Shown here: positions 28,270-38,219 of the stretch, in pieces
Layout: each line of letters opens with the position of its first letter
Position numbering within the stretch: position 1 is the stretch's first letter
Assembly: GCF_032878875.1 (NCBI RefSeq)
Contig: NZ_CP118157.1
Location: 2,232,001-2,296,000 of the forward strand
From: Microbacterium sp. AB
GTDB taxonomy: Bacteria; Actinomycetota; Actinomycetes; Actinomycetales; Microbacteriaceae
Reading direction: 5' to 3'
Length of the DNA stretch: 64,000 nt
Made by a program: the position numbers and the translations under genes
The notes under the pieces: generated by a model
What the model was told of the DNA's origin: nothing
Database searches by the model: none
Seen by the model: only the letters and a program-made list of their open reading frames with translations

Positions 28270-29574
28270 GTGCATCATCTGTCTCCGCGCCGCCGGCGCG
28301 ACCTGCTCACCACTGTTCCCATGGCCGTCACCGGCGCCATAGCCGTCTCCCTGGGAGCTCCTGCGGCGGCCGTCGCGGCCGATGTGAAGCCTCGCGAGGG
28401 GCTGCGAGATCTGTCGTCGGCCTTCGGGCACACGCAGGGGAACCTCGCCCTCGCGGCGGGCACCGCCCCGCGGATCGCCTCCGCGCAGGCCGTCTTCCGC
28501 CCCGCGGCGGCGGCCGCCTCCGCCTATACGGTGGAGGCCGGCGACACGATCACCGGCATCGCCATCCGCCAGGGACTGCGCACGGTCGATCTGCTCACGT
28601 GGAACGGACTGAGCTGGTCGAGCACCATCTATCCCGGCCAGGTCCTCCGGCTGACGGCGTCCTCGTCCGCGCAGCCGGCCGCCTCCACGTCGGCCCAGGA
28701 GATCGAGGCGACGTCCTCGACGAAGTCGCACACGGTCGCGTCGGGCGACACGGTGTGGTCGATCGCGCAGAGCTACGGCACGTCGGTGGACACGATCGTC
28801 TCTCTCAACGAGCTCGGCTCCGACGCCGCGATCTACCCCGGGCAGAAGCTCGTCGTCGCGAGCAGCGCCGTCCCGCAGACGCAGCCGGAGGCCCCGGAGT
28901 CCGCTCCGGCTCCGGAGGCCGCGCCCTCGGAGGAGTCCTACGTCGTGCAGGCCGGCGACACGCTCTGGAGCATCGCCCAGGAGCACGGCATCAGCGTGAG
29001 CGAGCTGCTCGCCACGAACGGCCTCAACGGCTCGAGCATCATCTACCCGGGGCAGAAGATCATCATCCCCGCCCCCGGCGGCACCGCCGAGCCGCAGGCG
29101 GATGAGGAGCAGGAGCCCTCCTCCCCTCCGTCGATCTACGACTCGCCGCAGGATCAGCTCACCTCCTCGCTCAACGCGCCGCAGACCGAGAACGCACAGC
29201 TGATCATCCGCATCGGACGCGAGCTCGGCATCCCCGACAAGGGCATCGCCATCGCGCTCGCGACGGCCATGGTGGAGTCCTCGCTGCGCAACGTCGACTG
29301 GGGCGACCGCGACTCGCTCGGCCTGTTCCAGCAGCGGCCCAGCACGGGATGGGGCTCGGAGGAGCAGATCCTCGACCGCGACTACTCCATCCGCGTCTTC
29401 TTCGGCGGCCCGAACGACCCCAACGGCTCCACCACCCGCGGTCTCCTCGACATCCCCGGCTGGCAGGACGCGGACTTCGGCACCGTCGCGCAGACCGTGC
29501 AGATCTCGGCCTTCCCCGACCGCTACGGCCGCTGGGAGCAGCAGGCGTACGCCTGGCTCGCCCAGCTCGGCTGA
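28270..29574 (+). CDS. secreted protein with three LysM domains and a lytic-transglycosylase-like domain
   Basis: This is a cell-wall-binding and probably wall-remodelling protein of about 434 residues. A signal peptide with a basic RRRRDLL N-region ends near AVA|AD. Three LysM repeats follow, each with a GDT..IA motif: YTVEAGDTITGIA, HTVASGDTVWSIAQ and YVVQAGDTLWSIAQ; each ends in IYPGQ. After a Pro/Glu linker comes a domain with IALATAMVESSLRNVDWGDRDSLGLFQQRP, read in two parts, which is the lysozyme-like fold common in actinobacterial hydrolases; the Glu of VESS is the likely catalytic residue. The start at GTG 28270 is favoured by GGGGG 6 nt upstream; an in-frame GTG at 28243 is an alternative. 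It precedes the PASTA kinase. Confidence 0.9.
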   Translation: MHHLSPRRRRDLLTTVPMAVTGAIAVSLGAPAAAVAADVKPREGLRDLSSAFGHTQGNLALAAGTAPRIASAQAVFRPAAAAASAYTVEAGDTITGIAIRQGLRTVDLLTWNGLSWSSTIYPGQVLRLTASSSAQPAASTSAQEIEATSSTKSHTVASGDTVWSIAQSYGTSVDTIVSLNELGSDAAIYPGQKLVVASSAVPQTQPEAPESAPAPEAAPSEESYVVQAGDTLWSIAQEHGISVSELLATNGLNGSSIIYPGQKIIIPAPGGTAEPQADEEQEPSSPPSIYDSPQDQLTSSLNAPQTENAQLIIRIGRELGIPDKGIAIALATAMVESSLRNVDWGDRDSLGLFQQRPSTGWGSEEQILDRDYSIRVFFGGPNDPNGSTTRGLLDIPGWQDADFGTVAQTVQISAFPDRYGRWEQQAYAWLAQLG

Positions 29575-29607
29575 GACCGCGCGAGGCGCGCCGGATCGTC
29601 ATCCCAT

Positions 29608-29637
29608 CGTGACCGCCGCCCTGGCGCGGCGGTCACG
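29608..29637 (+). terminator. GC-rich hairpin after the LysM gene
   Basis: A perfect 12-bp inverted repeat (29608-29619 with 29626-29637) with a 6-nt loop lies 34 bases past the LysM gene stop and ahead of the kinase promoter. It has no T-run. Confidence 0.65.
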
Positions 29638-29658
29638 GCCGTCTCAGGGGCGCTTTCG

Positions 29659-29664
29659 TAGAAT
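29659..29664 (+). promoter_or_regulatory. predicted -10 hexamer of the PASTA kinase gene (leaderless)
   Basis: TAGAAT is followed by 6 nt and then GTG at 29671. It lies just after the hairpin that ends the LysM transcript. Confidence 0.55.
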
Positions 29665-29670
29665 TGGGCG

Positions 29671-31644
29671 GTGTCCATGAGTCAGCAGGTCGACCCCCTC
29701 ATCGGGCGGCTTGTCGACGACCGCTACCGGGTCCGGGGACGCATCGCGCGGGGCGGGATGGCGACCGTGTACGTCGCGACGGACCTCCGCCTGGAGCGCC
29801 GTGTCGCCCTGAAGGTGATGCACAGCCACCTCAGCGACGACAGCGTCTTCCAGAGCAGGTTCATCCAGGAGGCGCGGACGGCCGCGCGGCTCTCCGACCC
29901 GCACGTCGTCAACGTGTTCGACCAGGGTCAGGACGGCGAGCTCGCCTACCTCGTGATGGAGTACCTCCCGGGGATCACCCTGCGGGAGCTGCTCAAGGAG
30001 CAGCGGCGGCTCACCGTCACGCAGACGATCACCGTGATGGACGCGGTGCTGTCCGGCCTGTCCTCCGCGCATCGCGCCGGGCTCATCCACCGCGACGTCA
30101 AGCCCGAGAACGTGCTGCTCGCCGAGGACGGCCGGATCAAGATCGGCGACTTCGGGCTCGCCAGGGCGACGTCGGCCAACACCGCGACGGGGCAGCAGCT
30201 GCTGGGCACGATCGCCTACCTCGCCCCGGAACTCGTCACGCGCGGCACGGCCGACACGCGCAGCGACATCTACGCCCTCGGCATCATGCTCTACGAGATG
30301 CTCGCCGGCGAGCAGCCCTACAAGGGCGAGCAGCCCATGCAGATCGCCTATCAGCACGCCATGGAGTCCGTCCCGCGTCCGAGCGTGAAGAACCCCGGCG
30401 TCCCCGAGCAGCTCGACGAGCTCGTGCTGTGGGCGACCGAGAAGGAGCCGGACGAACGGCCGACCGACGCGAACGAGATGCTCACGCGCCTGCGCGAGAT
30501 CGAGCGGGAGCTCGGCGTCTCCCCTCTGCCGACGCGCACGGCGCCGGCGAGCCGCTTCCCCGACGCGGTCGAGGAGGAGAGCGCTCCCGCCACGGGCGGG
30601 CAGACGAGGGTCATCCCCGACTCGCCGACCTCCGTCCTGCCCTCGACCGCCGGCTCCGCGACCGCGGACGAGCCCGACAACGCGGCCACGCTGCGCCGCA
30701 GATCGAGGCGTCGCAGCAGCCGCGGAGCGTGGCTCCTCGTCCTGACCGTGCTGCTCGCGCTCGGCGCGGGGGCGGCCGGATGGTGGTGGGGGTCCGGGCC
30801 CGGATCGATGGTCGCCGTGCCGCAGCTGCAGGGGCTCTCGTACGCCGAGGCGCAGGGCGTGCTCGAAGAGCGGGAGCTCCTCGCGACGGAGAGCCGGGAG
30901 AGCGCCCTCGACGTTCCGGTCGGAGAGGTCATCCGGACGGAGCCGACGCCGGGCACGCGCGTCGACCGCGACACCACGGTGACGGTCATCACGTCGTCCG
31001 GCCCGTCGACCGCCGACATCGGTCAGCTGGCCGGACTGTCGTCGGACGAGGTGCGTGCGATCCTGTCCGAGAACGTCATCGCCGTGGCGGACGAGGACAC
31101 CCCGCTCTTCGCGGACGACGCCGAGGGCACGGTGCTGGGCGTGAGCATCGCGCCCGCCGCGGGCGGCGACCCCGTCGACTGCTCCGGCGGATGCACGGTG
31201 CACCAGGGCGACACGGCCCAGCTCACGGTGTCCATCGGCTCCCTGCCGAACGTCGTGGGCATGAGCTCCGAGGAGGCCGCATCGACGCTCGAGGCGGTCG
31301 GGGTCGGAACCGAGGTCGCGTCGCAGGAGTACAGCGAGACGGTTCCCGAGGGGGCGGTCGTCTACTACCTGGAGCGGGAGGGCGGCGGCAGCTGGCGCCC
31401 GGGCGACACCGTGCGCCTCGTGACGTCGCTCGGGCCGCAGCTGTTCGAAGTGCCCGATGTCGTCGGCATGACCCGCGACGAGGCCAAGGCGACGCTGGAG
31501 GGCGCGGGCTTCTCCACGTCGTACAACGGGCTGTGGGACGCCGTCGTCGACAGCTTCACCCAGGTGACGGCCATGAGCCCCGAGGGCGGCAGCGCTCAGC
31601 GCGCCGGCACCTCGATCACCCTCACGATCACCGGCTCGTTCTGA
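29671..31644 (+). CDS. pknL: PASTA-domain Ser/Thr protein kinase, PknL-like
   Basis: This is a membrane Hanks-type kinase sensing wall fragments through extracellular PASTA domains. The 657-residue product has a kinase domain at about 18-280: glycine loop GRIARGGMATVY, catalytic Lys48, HRDVKPEN (near 140) and DFG at 160. A juxtamembrane linker leads to one transmembrane helix at about 353-374. About four PASTA repeats begin near 379, two with a clear PxVxGM (LPNVVGMSSEEA, VPDVVGMTRDEA). The second repeat is degenerate and contains a CSGGC pair. The GTG at 29671 is probably leaderless; an ATG 6 bases later is possible. Known relatives phosphorylate Rv2175c and division proteins, and homologues of both are encoded nearby. 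Confidence 0.93.
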   Translation: MSMSQQVDPLIGRLVDDRYRVRGRIARGGMATVYVATDLRLERRVALKVMHSHLSDDSVFQSRFIQEARTAARLSDPHVVNVFDQGQDGELAYLVMEYLPGITLRELLKEQRRLTVTQTITVMDAVLSGLSSAHRAGLIHRDVKPENVLLAEDGRIKIGDFGLARATSANTATGQQLLGTIAYLAPELVTRGTADTRSDIYALGIMLYEMLAGEQPYKGEQPMQIAYQHAMESVPRPSVKNPGVPEQLDELVLWATEKEPDERPTDANEMLTRLREIERELGVSPLPTRTAPASRFPDAVEEESAPATGGQTRVIPDSPTSVLPSTAGSATADEPDNAATLRRRSRRRSSRGAWLLVLTVLLALGAGAAGWWWGSGPGSMVAVPQLQGLSYAEAQGVLEERELLATESRESALDVPVGEVIRTEPTPGTRVDRDTTVTVITSSGPSTADIGQLAGLSSDEVRAILSENVIAVADEDTPLFADDAEGTVLGVSIAPAAGGDPVDCSGGCTVHQGDTAQLTVSIGSLPNVVGMSSEEAASTLEAVGVGTEVASQEYSETVPEGAVVYYLEREGGGSWRPGDTVRLVTSLGPQLFEVPDVVGMTRDEAKATLEGAGFSTSYNGLWDAVVDSFTQVTAMSPEGGSAQRAGTSITLTITGSF

Positions 31645-31696
31645 TCCGGCTCGTTCCGATCGCGCGGGCGCGAGCCGAGCGCTGCGGCCCCCGTCG

Positions 31697-33034
31697 TCAG
31701 CGCTTCTCGAGCTCCTCGGCCACGAGGAAGGCCAGCTCGAGCGACTGCTTGTGGTTGAGGCGCGGGTCGCACAGCGACTCGTAGCGGGTCGCGAGAGTGG
31801 CCTCGTCGATGTGCTCGGCCCCGCCGAGGCACTCCGTGACGTCGTCGCCGGTGAGCTCGACGTGGATGCCCCCGGGGAAGGTGCCGACGGCGCGGTGCGC
31901 CTCGAAGAAGCCGCGCACCTCGTCGACGACGTCGTCGAAGCGGCGGGTCTTGTAGCCCGTGGGCGTCGTGATGCCGTTGCCGTGCATCGGGTCGGTGACC
32001 CAGAGCGGCTGCGCGCCCGAGTCCTTCACCGCCTCCAGCAGCGGCGGCAGCGCGTCGCGGATCTTGCCCGCGCCCATCCGCGTGATGAACGTGAGGCGAC
32101 CGGGCTCGCGCTCCGGGTCGAGCTTGTCGATGAGGGCGAGGGCGGTCTCGGGAGAGGTCGTGGGACCGAGCTTCACGCCGATCGGGTTGCGGATGTGCGA
32201 GAAGTACTCCACGTGCGCGCCGTCGAGCTCGCGCGTGCGCTCCCCGATCCAGAGGAAGTGCCCCGACGTGTTGTAGATCTCGCTCGTCCGCGAGTCGATG
32301 CGGGTGAGCGGACGCTCGTAGTCCATGAGCAGGCCCTCGTGCCCCGTGTAGAACTCGACCCGTCGCAGCTCCTCGAAGTCGGCGCCGCACGCCTCCATGA
32401 ACTTGATCGCGCGGTCGATCTCGGCGGCGAGACCCTCGTAGCGCTTGTTCGCCGGGTTCTCGGCGAAGCCCCTGTTCCACGAGTGAACCTCGCGCAGGTC
32501 GGCGAAGCCGCCCTGCGTGAACGCGCGGATGAGGTTCAGCGTGGACGCCGACGTGTGGTACGCCTGCAGCAGCCGCTGGGGGTCCGCCTCGCGCGAGGCC
32601 GCGGTGAAGTCGAAGCCGTTCACGATCTCGCCCCGGAAGGCCGGCAGCGTCACGTCGCCGCGCGTCTCGATGTCGCTCGATCGGGGCTTGGCGAACTGCC
32701 CGGCCATCCGGCCCATCTTCACCACGGGCATCGAGGCGCCGTAGGTGAGGACGACGGCCATCTGCAGCACGGTCTTCACGCGGTTGCGGATCTTGTCCGC
32801 CGTCGCTCCCGAGAACGTCTCGGCGCAGTCGCCGCCCTGCAGCAGGAAGGCGTGCCCGGACGCCGCCTGGGCCAGCCGCGCCTTCAGGGTGTCGACCTCG
32901 CCGGCGAAGACGAGAGGCGGGAGGGCGGCGAGCTCCGCCGCCACCTCTGCGACGGCCGTCGCGTCCGGATACTCGGGCTGCTGCTTGATCGGGAGGGACT
33001 TCCAGGCGTCGAGAGCGTCGAGCGTTTCGGGCAT
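31697..33034 (-). CDS. aroG: class II 3-deoxy-7-phosphoheptulonate synthase
   Basis: DAHP synthase joins phosphoenolpyruvate and erythrose 4-phosphate in the first step of the shikimate pathway. The 445-residue product is the plant-like class II type. It carries LLQGGDCAETF with the metal-binding Cys near 70, VKMGRMAGQFAKPRS, HSWNRGF, TSGHFLWIGERTR and DPMHGNG. The ATG at 33034 lacks a Shine-Dalgarno; TAACAT ends 6 nt upstream. It is convergent with the kinase gene, 52 bases apart. The gene order pknL, aroG, acyltransferase resembles that of M. tuberculosis. Confidence 0.97.
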   Translation of the reverse strand: MPETLDALDAWKSLPIKQQPEYPDATAVAEVAAELAALPPLVFAGEVDTLKARLAQAASGHAFLLQGGDCAETFSGATADKIRNRVKTVLQMAVVLTYGASMPVVKMGRMAGQFAKPRSSDIETRGDVTLPAFRGEIVNGFDFTAASREADPQRLLQAYHTSASTLNLIRAFTQGGFADLREVHSWNRGFAENPANKRYEGLAAEIDRAIKFMEACGADFEELRRVEFYTGHEGLLMDYERPLTRIDSRTSEIYNTSGHFLWIGERTRELDGAHVEYFSHIRNPIGVKLGPTTSPETALALIDKLDPEREPGRLTFITRMGAGKIRDALPPLLEAVKDSGAQPLWVTDPMHGNGITTPTGYKTRRFDDVVDEVRGFFEAHRAVGTFPGGIHVELTGDDVTECLGGAEHIDEATLATRYESLCDPRLNHKQSLELAFLVAEELEKR

Positions 33035-33040
33035 TATCCG

Positions 33041-33046
33041 ATGTTA
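33041..33046 (-). promoter_or_regulatory. predicted -10 hexamer of aroG (leaderless)
   Basis: TAACAT on the minus strand is followed by 6 nt and the aroG ATG, without a ribosome-binding site. Confidence 0.5.
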
Positions 33047-33085
33047 TCGTCCCGCGCAGCCTCCCCCGCGCAGAGCCGCCTCCGC

Positions 33086-33769
33086 TCAGACGCCGGCGAG
33101 GCGGTTCTTCACGGTGGAGGCGTACTCGTCGCTGTACTCCTGGTTGCCCAGCCGGTGCAGCGCCACCATGATCTCGTCGGTGACGGAGCGCAGCACGTAG
33201 CGGTCGCTCTCCATGCCCGCGTACCGCGAGAAGTCGAGAGGCTCCCCGATGACCGCGCCGACGCGCATGATCCGCGGCAGCTTGGAGCCGATCGGCAGCA
33301 CGTCCCCGGTGTCGACCATGACGACGGGGATGACGGGCACCTTCGCCTCCAGAGCCATCCGGGCGATGCCGGTGCGCCCCCGGTAGAGCTTGCCGTCGGG
33401 GCTCCGCGTGCCCTCGGGATAGATCCCGAGCAGGTCTCCCCTGCCGACGACCTGCAGGGCGGTGTTGAGCGCCGCCTCCGACGCCGGTCCGCCGGAACGG
33501 TCGAGGGCGATCTGGCCCGTCCCCCGCATGAACCACTTCGTGGCCCAGCCCTTGACGCCCCTGCCGCTGAAGTACTCCGCCTTGGCGAGGAAGGACACCG
33601 GCCTGTCGAGCAGGAGCGGCAGGAAGACCGAGTCGACGAACGAGAGGTGGTTGCTCGCGAGGATGGCGGCGCCCTGAGCGGGGATCCTCTCCGCTCCGAT
33701 GACCCACGGCCGGAAGACCGCCTTCACGAGGGGTCCGACGAAGACGTACTTCATGAGCCAGTAGAACAA
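33086..33769 (-). CDS. 1-acyl-sn-glycerol-3-phosphate acyltransferase (PlsC family)
   Basis: This is a membrane-associated acyltransferase that likely makes phosphatidate from lysophosphatidate. The 227-residue product has an N-terminal hydrophobic segment, the catalytic HX4D motif in SNHLSFVDS and the phosphate-binding motif YPEGTRSPDG. PVIPVVMVDTGDVLP follows. The start is a TTG at 33769, placed 6 nt after GGGGGAG; the next ATG is 15 bases downstream. It is divergent from the acyl-CoA ligase gene, 129 bases apart, a sensible pairing because the ligase can supply acyl donors. Exact acyl preference is unknown. Confidence 0.92.
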   Translation of the reverse strand: MFYWLMKYVFVGPLVKAVFRPWVIGAERIPAQGAAILASNHLSFVDSVFLPLLLDRPVSFLAKAEYFSGRGVKGWATKWFMRGTGQIALDRSGGPASEAALNTALQVVGRGDLLGIYPEGTRSPDGKLYRGRTGIARMALEAKVPVIPVVMVDTGDVLPIGSKLPRIMRVGAVIGEPLDFSRYAGMESDRYVLRSVTDEIMVALHRLGNQEYSDEYASTVKNRLAGV

Positions 33770-33859
33770 CAGCCGCTCCCCCTGTCGGTGTCCGCGCGTC
33801 GAGAAGTCTAACCTTGTGGGAAACCATGAACGTGCAGCGGGGATGGGCGCACGGCGGCA

Positions 33860-33865
33860 TATACT
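33860..33865 (+). promoter_or_regulatory. candidate -10 hexamer of the acyl-CoA ligase gene
   Basis: TATACT matches TATAAT at five positions. It lies 33 bases before the GTG start, leaving room for the AAAGGAG ribosome-binding site. No convincing -35 hexamer is seen. Confidence 0.4.
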
Positions 33866-33898
33866 CGCTGCATCCGCACCGGTGCCAAAGGAGATGCC

Positions 33899-35728
33899 GT
33901 GACCGAGACGTCGACGCCCGCGATCGTCCCCGCCGATCCCTCGGCGAACGTGACAGACCTTCTGATCGAGCGGGTGACGGACACCCCCGACCGCCCCATC
34001 TTCAGCGTGCCCGACGGCGCGGACCGATGGCGCGACGTGTCGGCCCGCACCTTCCATCAGGATGTCGTCGCGCTCGCGAAGGGCTTCGTCGCCGCCGGCG
34101 TCCAGCCCGGCGACAAGATCGGCTTCCTCGCGAGGACCACCTACGAGTGGAGCGTGGTCGACTTCGGCCTGTTCTTCGCCGGCGCGGTCATGGTGCCCGT
34201 GTACGAGACGAGCTCGCCGGCCCAGATCCAGTGGATCCTCTCCGACTCCGGGGCCACGGCGCTTGTCGTCGAGAGCGCGGCGCACGCCGGGCGGTTCGAG
34301 GAGGTGCGCGGCGACCTGCCGCTCGTGCGCGAGCTGTGGCGGATGGACGAAGGCGCCCTGGACGTGCTCGCCGAGCGCGGGGCCGACGTCCCCGACGAGG
34401 ATATCGAGCGCCGGCGCACGATCGCCAACGGCGACGACATCGCGACCCTCATCTACACGTCCGGGTCGACGGGCCGTCCGAAGGGGTGCGTGCTGACCCA
34501 CGGCAACTTCGTCGAGCTCACGCGCAACTCCGCCAGCGCCCTCTCGGAGATCGTGCTGCGGCCCGATGCGTCCACCGTGCTGTTCATCACGACGGCGCAC
34601 GTGTTCGCGCGCTTCATCTCGATCCTCTGCGTCTACGCGGGCGTGCGCACGGGCCACCAGCCCGACACCAAGCAGCTCGTGTCCGCGCTCGGCTCGTTCA
34701 AGCCGACGTTCCTCCTCGCCGTCCCGCGCGTGTTCGAGAAGGTCTACAACTCCGCGGAGCAGAAGACCGAGTCCGAGGGCAGGGGGCGCATCTTCCGCGC
34801 GGCGGCGAAGACCGCGGTCGAGCACTCGCGTCGCCTGCAGGACGGGGAGAGGATCGGGCTGGGCCTGAAGGTCAGGTTCGCCCTCTTCGACCGGCTCGTC
34901 TACGCGAAGCTGCGCGCCCTCATGGGCGGCAACGTCACCCACGCGATCTCGGGCTCCGCCCCGCTGGGCCCGAGGCTCGGGCACTTCTTCCACAGCCTCG
35001 GGATCAGCATCCTCGAGGGATACGGCCTCACGGAGACGACGGCCCCGGCGACCGTGAACCTGCCGGCGAAGTCGAAGATCGGCACGGTGGGCCCCGTGCT
35101 CCCCGGCGTGGGCGTCCGCATCGCCGACGACGGCGAAGTGCAGGTGCGCGGCATCAACGTGTTCCGCGAGTACTGGCGGAACCCCGAGGCGACGGAGGCG
35201 GCGTTCGACGACGAGTGGTTCAAGACGGGCGACCTCGGCGCGATCGACGACGACGGCTACCTCACGATCACGGGCCGCAAGAAGGAGATCATCGTGACGG
35301 CCGGCGGCAAGAACGTCGCGCCCACGACGCTGGAGGACCCGATCCGGGCCAACCCGATCGTCGGGCAGGTGGTCGTGGTCGGCGACCAGAAGCCGTTCAT
35401 CGCGGCGGTCGTGACGCTCGACCCCGAGATGCTGCCCGCCTGGCTCGCCACGCACGGCGAGGCCACGGACCTCACCCTCGAGCAGGCCGCCGTCAACCCG
35501 ACGGTGCGCGCCGAGATCCAGCGGACGATCGACGAGGCGAACAGCCGCGTCTCGCGCGCGGAGTCCATCCGCAAGTTCATCGTGCTCGGCACGGAGTGGA
35601 CGGAGGCGTCCGGCCACCTGACCCCGAAGCTCTCGATCAAGCGCGCGGAGATCATGCGCGACTTCGCCGAGGAGATCGCCGGCATCTACGAGACGCCGAT
35701 CACGACGACGAACGTCGCGATCGGCTAG
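33899..35728 (+). CDS. long-chain fatty acid--CoA ligase (FadD15-like)
   Basis: This adenylate-forming enzyme activates fatty acids to acyl-CoA through an acyl-AMP. The 609-residue product carries the AMP signature [15 protein letters not shown] near residue 183, then [16 protein letters not shown] and [24 protein letters not shown], with the conserved motif Lys in the C-terminal domain. The GTG at 33899 follows AAAGGAG by 6 nt. Length and architecture match the FadD15/LACS group, not short-chain ligases. It is divergently arranged with the PlsC-type acyltransferase, which suggests a shared role in phospholipid synthesis. Confidence 0.95.
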   Translation: MTETSTPAIVPADPSANVTDLLIERVTDTPDRPIFSVPDGADRWRDVSARTFHQDVVALAKGFVAAGVQPGDKIGFLARTTYEWSVVDFGLFFAGAVMVPVYETSSPAQIQWILSDSGATALVVESAAHAGRFEEVRGDLPLVRELWRMDEGALDVLAERGADVPDEDIERRRTIANGDDIATLIYTSGSTGRPKGCVLTHGNFVELTRNSASALSEIVLRPDASTVLFITTAHVFARFISILCVYAGVRTGHQPDTKQLVSALGSFKPTFLLAVPRVFEKVYNSAEQKTESEGRGRIFRAAAKTAVEHSRRLQDGERIGLGLKVRFALFDRLVYAKLRALMGGNVTHAISGSAPLGPRLGHFFHSLGISILEGYGLTETTAPATVNLPAKSKIGTVGPVLPGVGVRIADDGEVQVRGINVFREYWRNPEATEAAFDDEWFKTGDLGAIDDDGYLTITGRKKEIIVTAGGKNVAPTTLEDPIRANPIVGQVVVVGDQKPFIAAVVTLDPEMLPAWLATHGEATDLTLEQAAVNPTVRAEIQRTIDEANSRVSRAESIRKFIVLGTEWTEASGHLTPKLSIKRAEIMRDFAEEIAGIYETPITTTNVAIG

Positions 35729-36219
35729 GCCAGCCAGATCCTCTCGCGCACCTCGCGCATGGCCGTCTTGCGGTCCTCGGGTGCGAGGCGCCGGAGGTAG
35801 AGCATGCCGTCGAGGTGGTCGGTCTCGTGCTGGAGCATCTGCGCGAAGAGCCCCTCGCCCTCGAGCACGACCGGCTCGCCGTCGAGGTCGACGCCCTCGA
35901 CACGCGCGTACGGATGACGCAGCGCGTCGTGCCACAGCCCGGGGACCGACAGGCACCCTTCGCCCGTCGGCACGGGATCGCCGCGCACCTCGACGACACG
36001 CGGGTTGAGGACGTACCCCACGGCGCCGTCGACGTTGTAGCTGAAGGCCCGGACGCCGACGCCGATCTGCGGCGCGGCGACGCCCGCCCTGCCGGGGAGC
36101 CGGACGGAGTCGAGGAGGTCGTCGACGAGCGCGCGGACCCCGTCGTCGATCGTCCCGATCTCGGCGCATCGCTGGGCGAGCACGGGGTCGCCGATGACGC
36201 GGATGTCTCGCGCCGGCAC
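35725..36219 (-). CDS. def: peptide deformylase
   Basis: Def removes the N-formyl group from nascent proteins. The 164-residue product keeps all three metal motifs: GVAAPQIGV (motif I), EGCLSVPG with the metal-ligand Cys (motif II) and QHETDHLDG with the HExxH-type pair (motif III; Thr replaces the usual Phe/Tyr). The start is GTG at 36219, 2 bases after the stop of the upstream ATPase gene, so it is translated in a coupled pair. Its stop overlaps the acyl-CoA ligase stop by 4 bases on the opposite strand. Confidence 0.95.
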   Translation of the reverse strand: MPARDIRVIGDPVLAQRCAEIGTIDDGVRALVDDLLDSVRLPGRAGVAAPQIGVGVRAFSYNVDGAVGYVLNPRVVEVRGDPVPTGEGCLSVPGLWHDALRHPYARVEGVDLDGEPVVLEGEGLFAQMLQHETDHLDGMLYLRRLAPEDRKTAMREVRERIWLA

Positions 36220-36221
36220 GG

Positions 36222-38168
36222 CTAAGCGTCCACCTGCTGACGGAGGCCCTCCACGACACGCGCGGCGAGCTCGCGCGCCGCCTGCCGGGTGGCGGGCCGC
36301 AGCTCGGCGTACGCGATCGCGCTGCCGGTGGCGAGCTGCGGATCGTAGGGCAGACGCACGACGGCGCGCACACGGCTGCGGAAATGGGCGTCGAGCTCGT
36401 CCAGGCGCACGAGCGGCGTGCCCGCGGTCGACTGGTTGAGGACGACGACGGCGTCGCGCACCTTGTCGGCGTGGCCGTTCGACTCGAGCCAGGTCAGCGT
36501 CTCGCTCGCGAGACGCGCCTCGTCGACGCTGAGACCGGCGACGACGATCAGCTGATCCGCGAGATCGAGCGTCGCGCCCATCACCGAGTGGACGATGCCC
36601 GTGCCGGAGTCGGTGAGCACGATCGAGTAGTAGTGCGCGGCGACGTCGGCGACATCGCGATAGTCCTGGTCGTCGAACGCCTCGGACACGTGCGGGTCGG
36701 TGTCGGACGCGAGCACGTCGAGCCGCGTCTCGTCGCGCACGACATGGCTGGTCATGTCGGCGTAGCCGTTCACCGCGTCGCGGTTGCGCACGAGGTCGCG
36801 GACGGTCTTCCCGCTCGGCCGTGCGATCCGCTCGGCGAGGGTGCCGCGGTCGGGGTTCGCGTCGACGGCGATCACCCGGTCGTCCCGTGCATCCGCGAGC
36901 GCCATGCCGAGGACAGCCGTCACGGTCGTCTTGCCCACTCCGCCCTTGCGGCTGAGGACGGGGACGAACCGCGCGACGCCGCTGAGGGGGGCGGCGATCC
37001 GCCGCGTCAGCTCCTTCCGCGCACGCGCCTGCCTGCCGTCCCCCAGGTTGATGAGACGGCCCGAGGCGCGGTACAGCAGCTGCCGCCACGGCCCCTCCGG
37101 CTCGGGCTTGTGCACGGCGCTCGCGTCGAGCAGACGATCGGCCGTCAGGACGTCGGCGCTCTCGCGCACCGTGTTCCGGTTCACATCGCCGACGCGACGG
37201 GAGACGGGCTCCGCCACGGTCTCGATCGGCGCCGGCGCCGGCTGCTCGATGAACGACGGTCTGGTGATCGGCGGCCGCTCGGGCCCGCCGTCGGGGGAAT
37301 CGGACATGTCCTCGTCTTCTCCCGCGGCTGCGGGCTCGTCGGTCTCGTCACCGTGGGCGGGCGTCCCGACGTCGGGCGCCGCCACTCCGTCGGGCACGGT
37401 GCCTCCGTCGGGCACGGTGTCGTCATCGTCGTCCGGCTGCTCGAGCCGTACGCGGCGCCGCCCCACGGCGACGGACTCGTATCCGGAGGGCAGGACGTCC
37501 TCGTGGGCCGGGCGCGCGTCGCGTCCGCCCTTGCCGCCGACGACGTCCGCCGCGGGCCGCTCGTCATCCTCGGGGATCCCATCCGCCGGGGCCTCCTCCG
37601 CGGGGGCGTCGTCCTCGGAGGACTCGTCCTCGGAGGACTCATCGGCGGGGGCGTCGTCCACGAGCGCCTCGTCGGCGGCGGCCTCGTCCACGGTGCGCGG
37701 GTCCTCGGGAGAGGGCCGTTCGGCGCCCGGCCCCTCGTTTTCCGCGGCGGGCCCGTCGTCGGCCGGCGTCTCCTCCGCGGCAGGCTCGCGTTCCGCCGTG
37801 TCGTCGGCCTCGGCGGACTCCGCCCCGTCGACGACGTGAGCCGGCTCCTCGTCCGCCGCCGAGGCGACCGTCGCCACGCGAGCGGCGGCGACGGCGTGCT
37901 CGTCGAGCTCCCCCGTGACGACCTCGAGGTCGTCGTCCGGCTCCTCCGTGGGAAGCTCGATCACGATGCCCCCGCTGCGGAGGTCGCCTCGCGGCGCGTC
38001 GTCGATCAGGTCGTCGTCCGGGTCCTCGAGGTTCTGCGGCAGCACGACACGGACGTGAGCCGTGCGGGTGCCGAGGATGCCGATCGCGGTCGTGTCGATT
38101 CCGGCCTCGGCGAGGAGTCCGTTGTCTTCCGACTCCCCGTCCGGCCGCCCGTTGCGGTCCGAATTCAC
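36222..38168 (-). CDS. ParA/MinD-superfamily ATPase with long acidic N-terminal region
   Basis: The 648-residue product divides sharply. Residues 1 to about 320 are acidic and low in complexity, rich in Asp, Glu, Ala and Pro with short in-frame repeats ([21 protein letters not shown]). From about 395 comes a deviant Walker A ATPase: [16 protein letters not shown] (406-416) and [13 protein letters not shown]. The architecture resembles mycobacterial EspI and similar MinD-like proteins that share the [12 protein letters not shown] form, but no ESX secretion genes are seen here. Start is GTG at 38168 with GGGAG upstream. It is upstream of and coupled to def. A role in partitioning or protein localisation is possible but unproven. 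Confidence 0.85.
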   Translation of the reverse strand: MNSDRNGRPDGESEDNGLLAEAGIDTTAIGILGTRTAHVRVVLPQNLEDPDDDLIDDAPRGDLRSGGIVIELPTEEPDDDLEVVTGELDEHAVAAARVATVASAADEEPAHVVDGAESAEADDTAEREPAAEETPADDGPAAENEGPGAERPSPEDPRTVDEAAADEALVDDAPADESSEDESSEDDAPAEEAPADGIPEDDERPAADVVGGKGGRDARPAHEDVLPSGYESVAVGRRRVRLEQPDDDDDTVPDGGTVPDGVAAPDVGTPAHGDETDEPAAAGEDEDMSDSPDGGPERPPITRPSFIEQPAPAPIETVAEPVSRRVGDVNRNTVRESADVLTADRLLDASAVHKPEPEGPWRQLLYRASGRLINLGDGRQARARKELTRRIAAPLSGVARFVPVLSRKGGVGKTTVTAVLGMALADARDDRVIAVDANPDRGTLAERIARPSGKTVRDLVRNRDAVNGYADMTSHVVRDETRLDVLASDTDPHVSEAFDDQDYRDVADVAAHYYSIVLTDSGTGIVHSVMGATLDLADQLIVVAGLSVDEARLASETLTWLESNGHADKVRDAVVVLNQSTAGTPLVRLDELDAHFRSRVRAVVRLPYDPQLATGSAIAYAELRPATRQAARELAARVVEGLRQQVDA

Positions 38169-38219
38169 TGTGTTTTCTCTCCCGGGTGGGACGCGACAGG
38201 CGCGACGCCCCGACCCAGG

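Noticed and set aside
37585..37640. Short tandem DNA repeats that might suggest a CRISPR or satellite array
   Set aside because: The repeats are 15 and 18 bases, in frame, and encode the acidic region of the ATPase. No spacer-repeat pattern exists.
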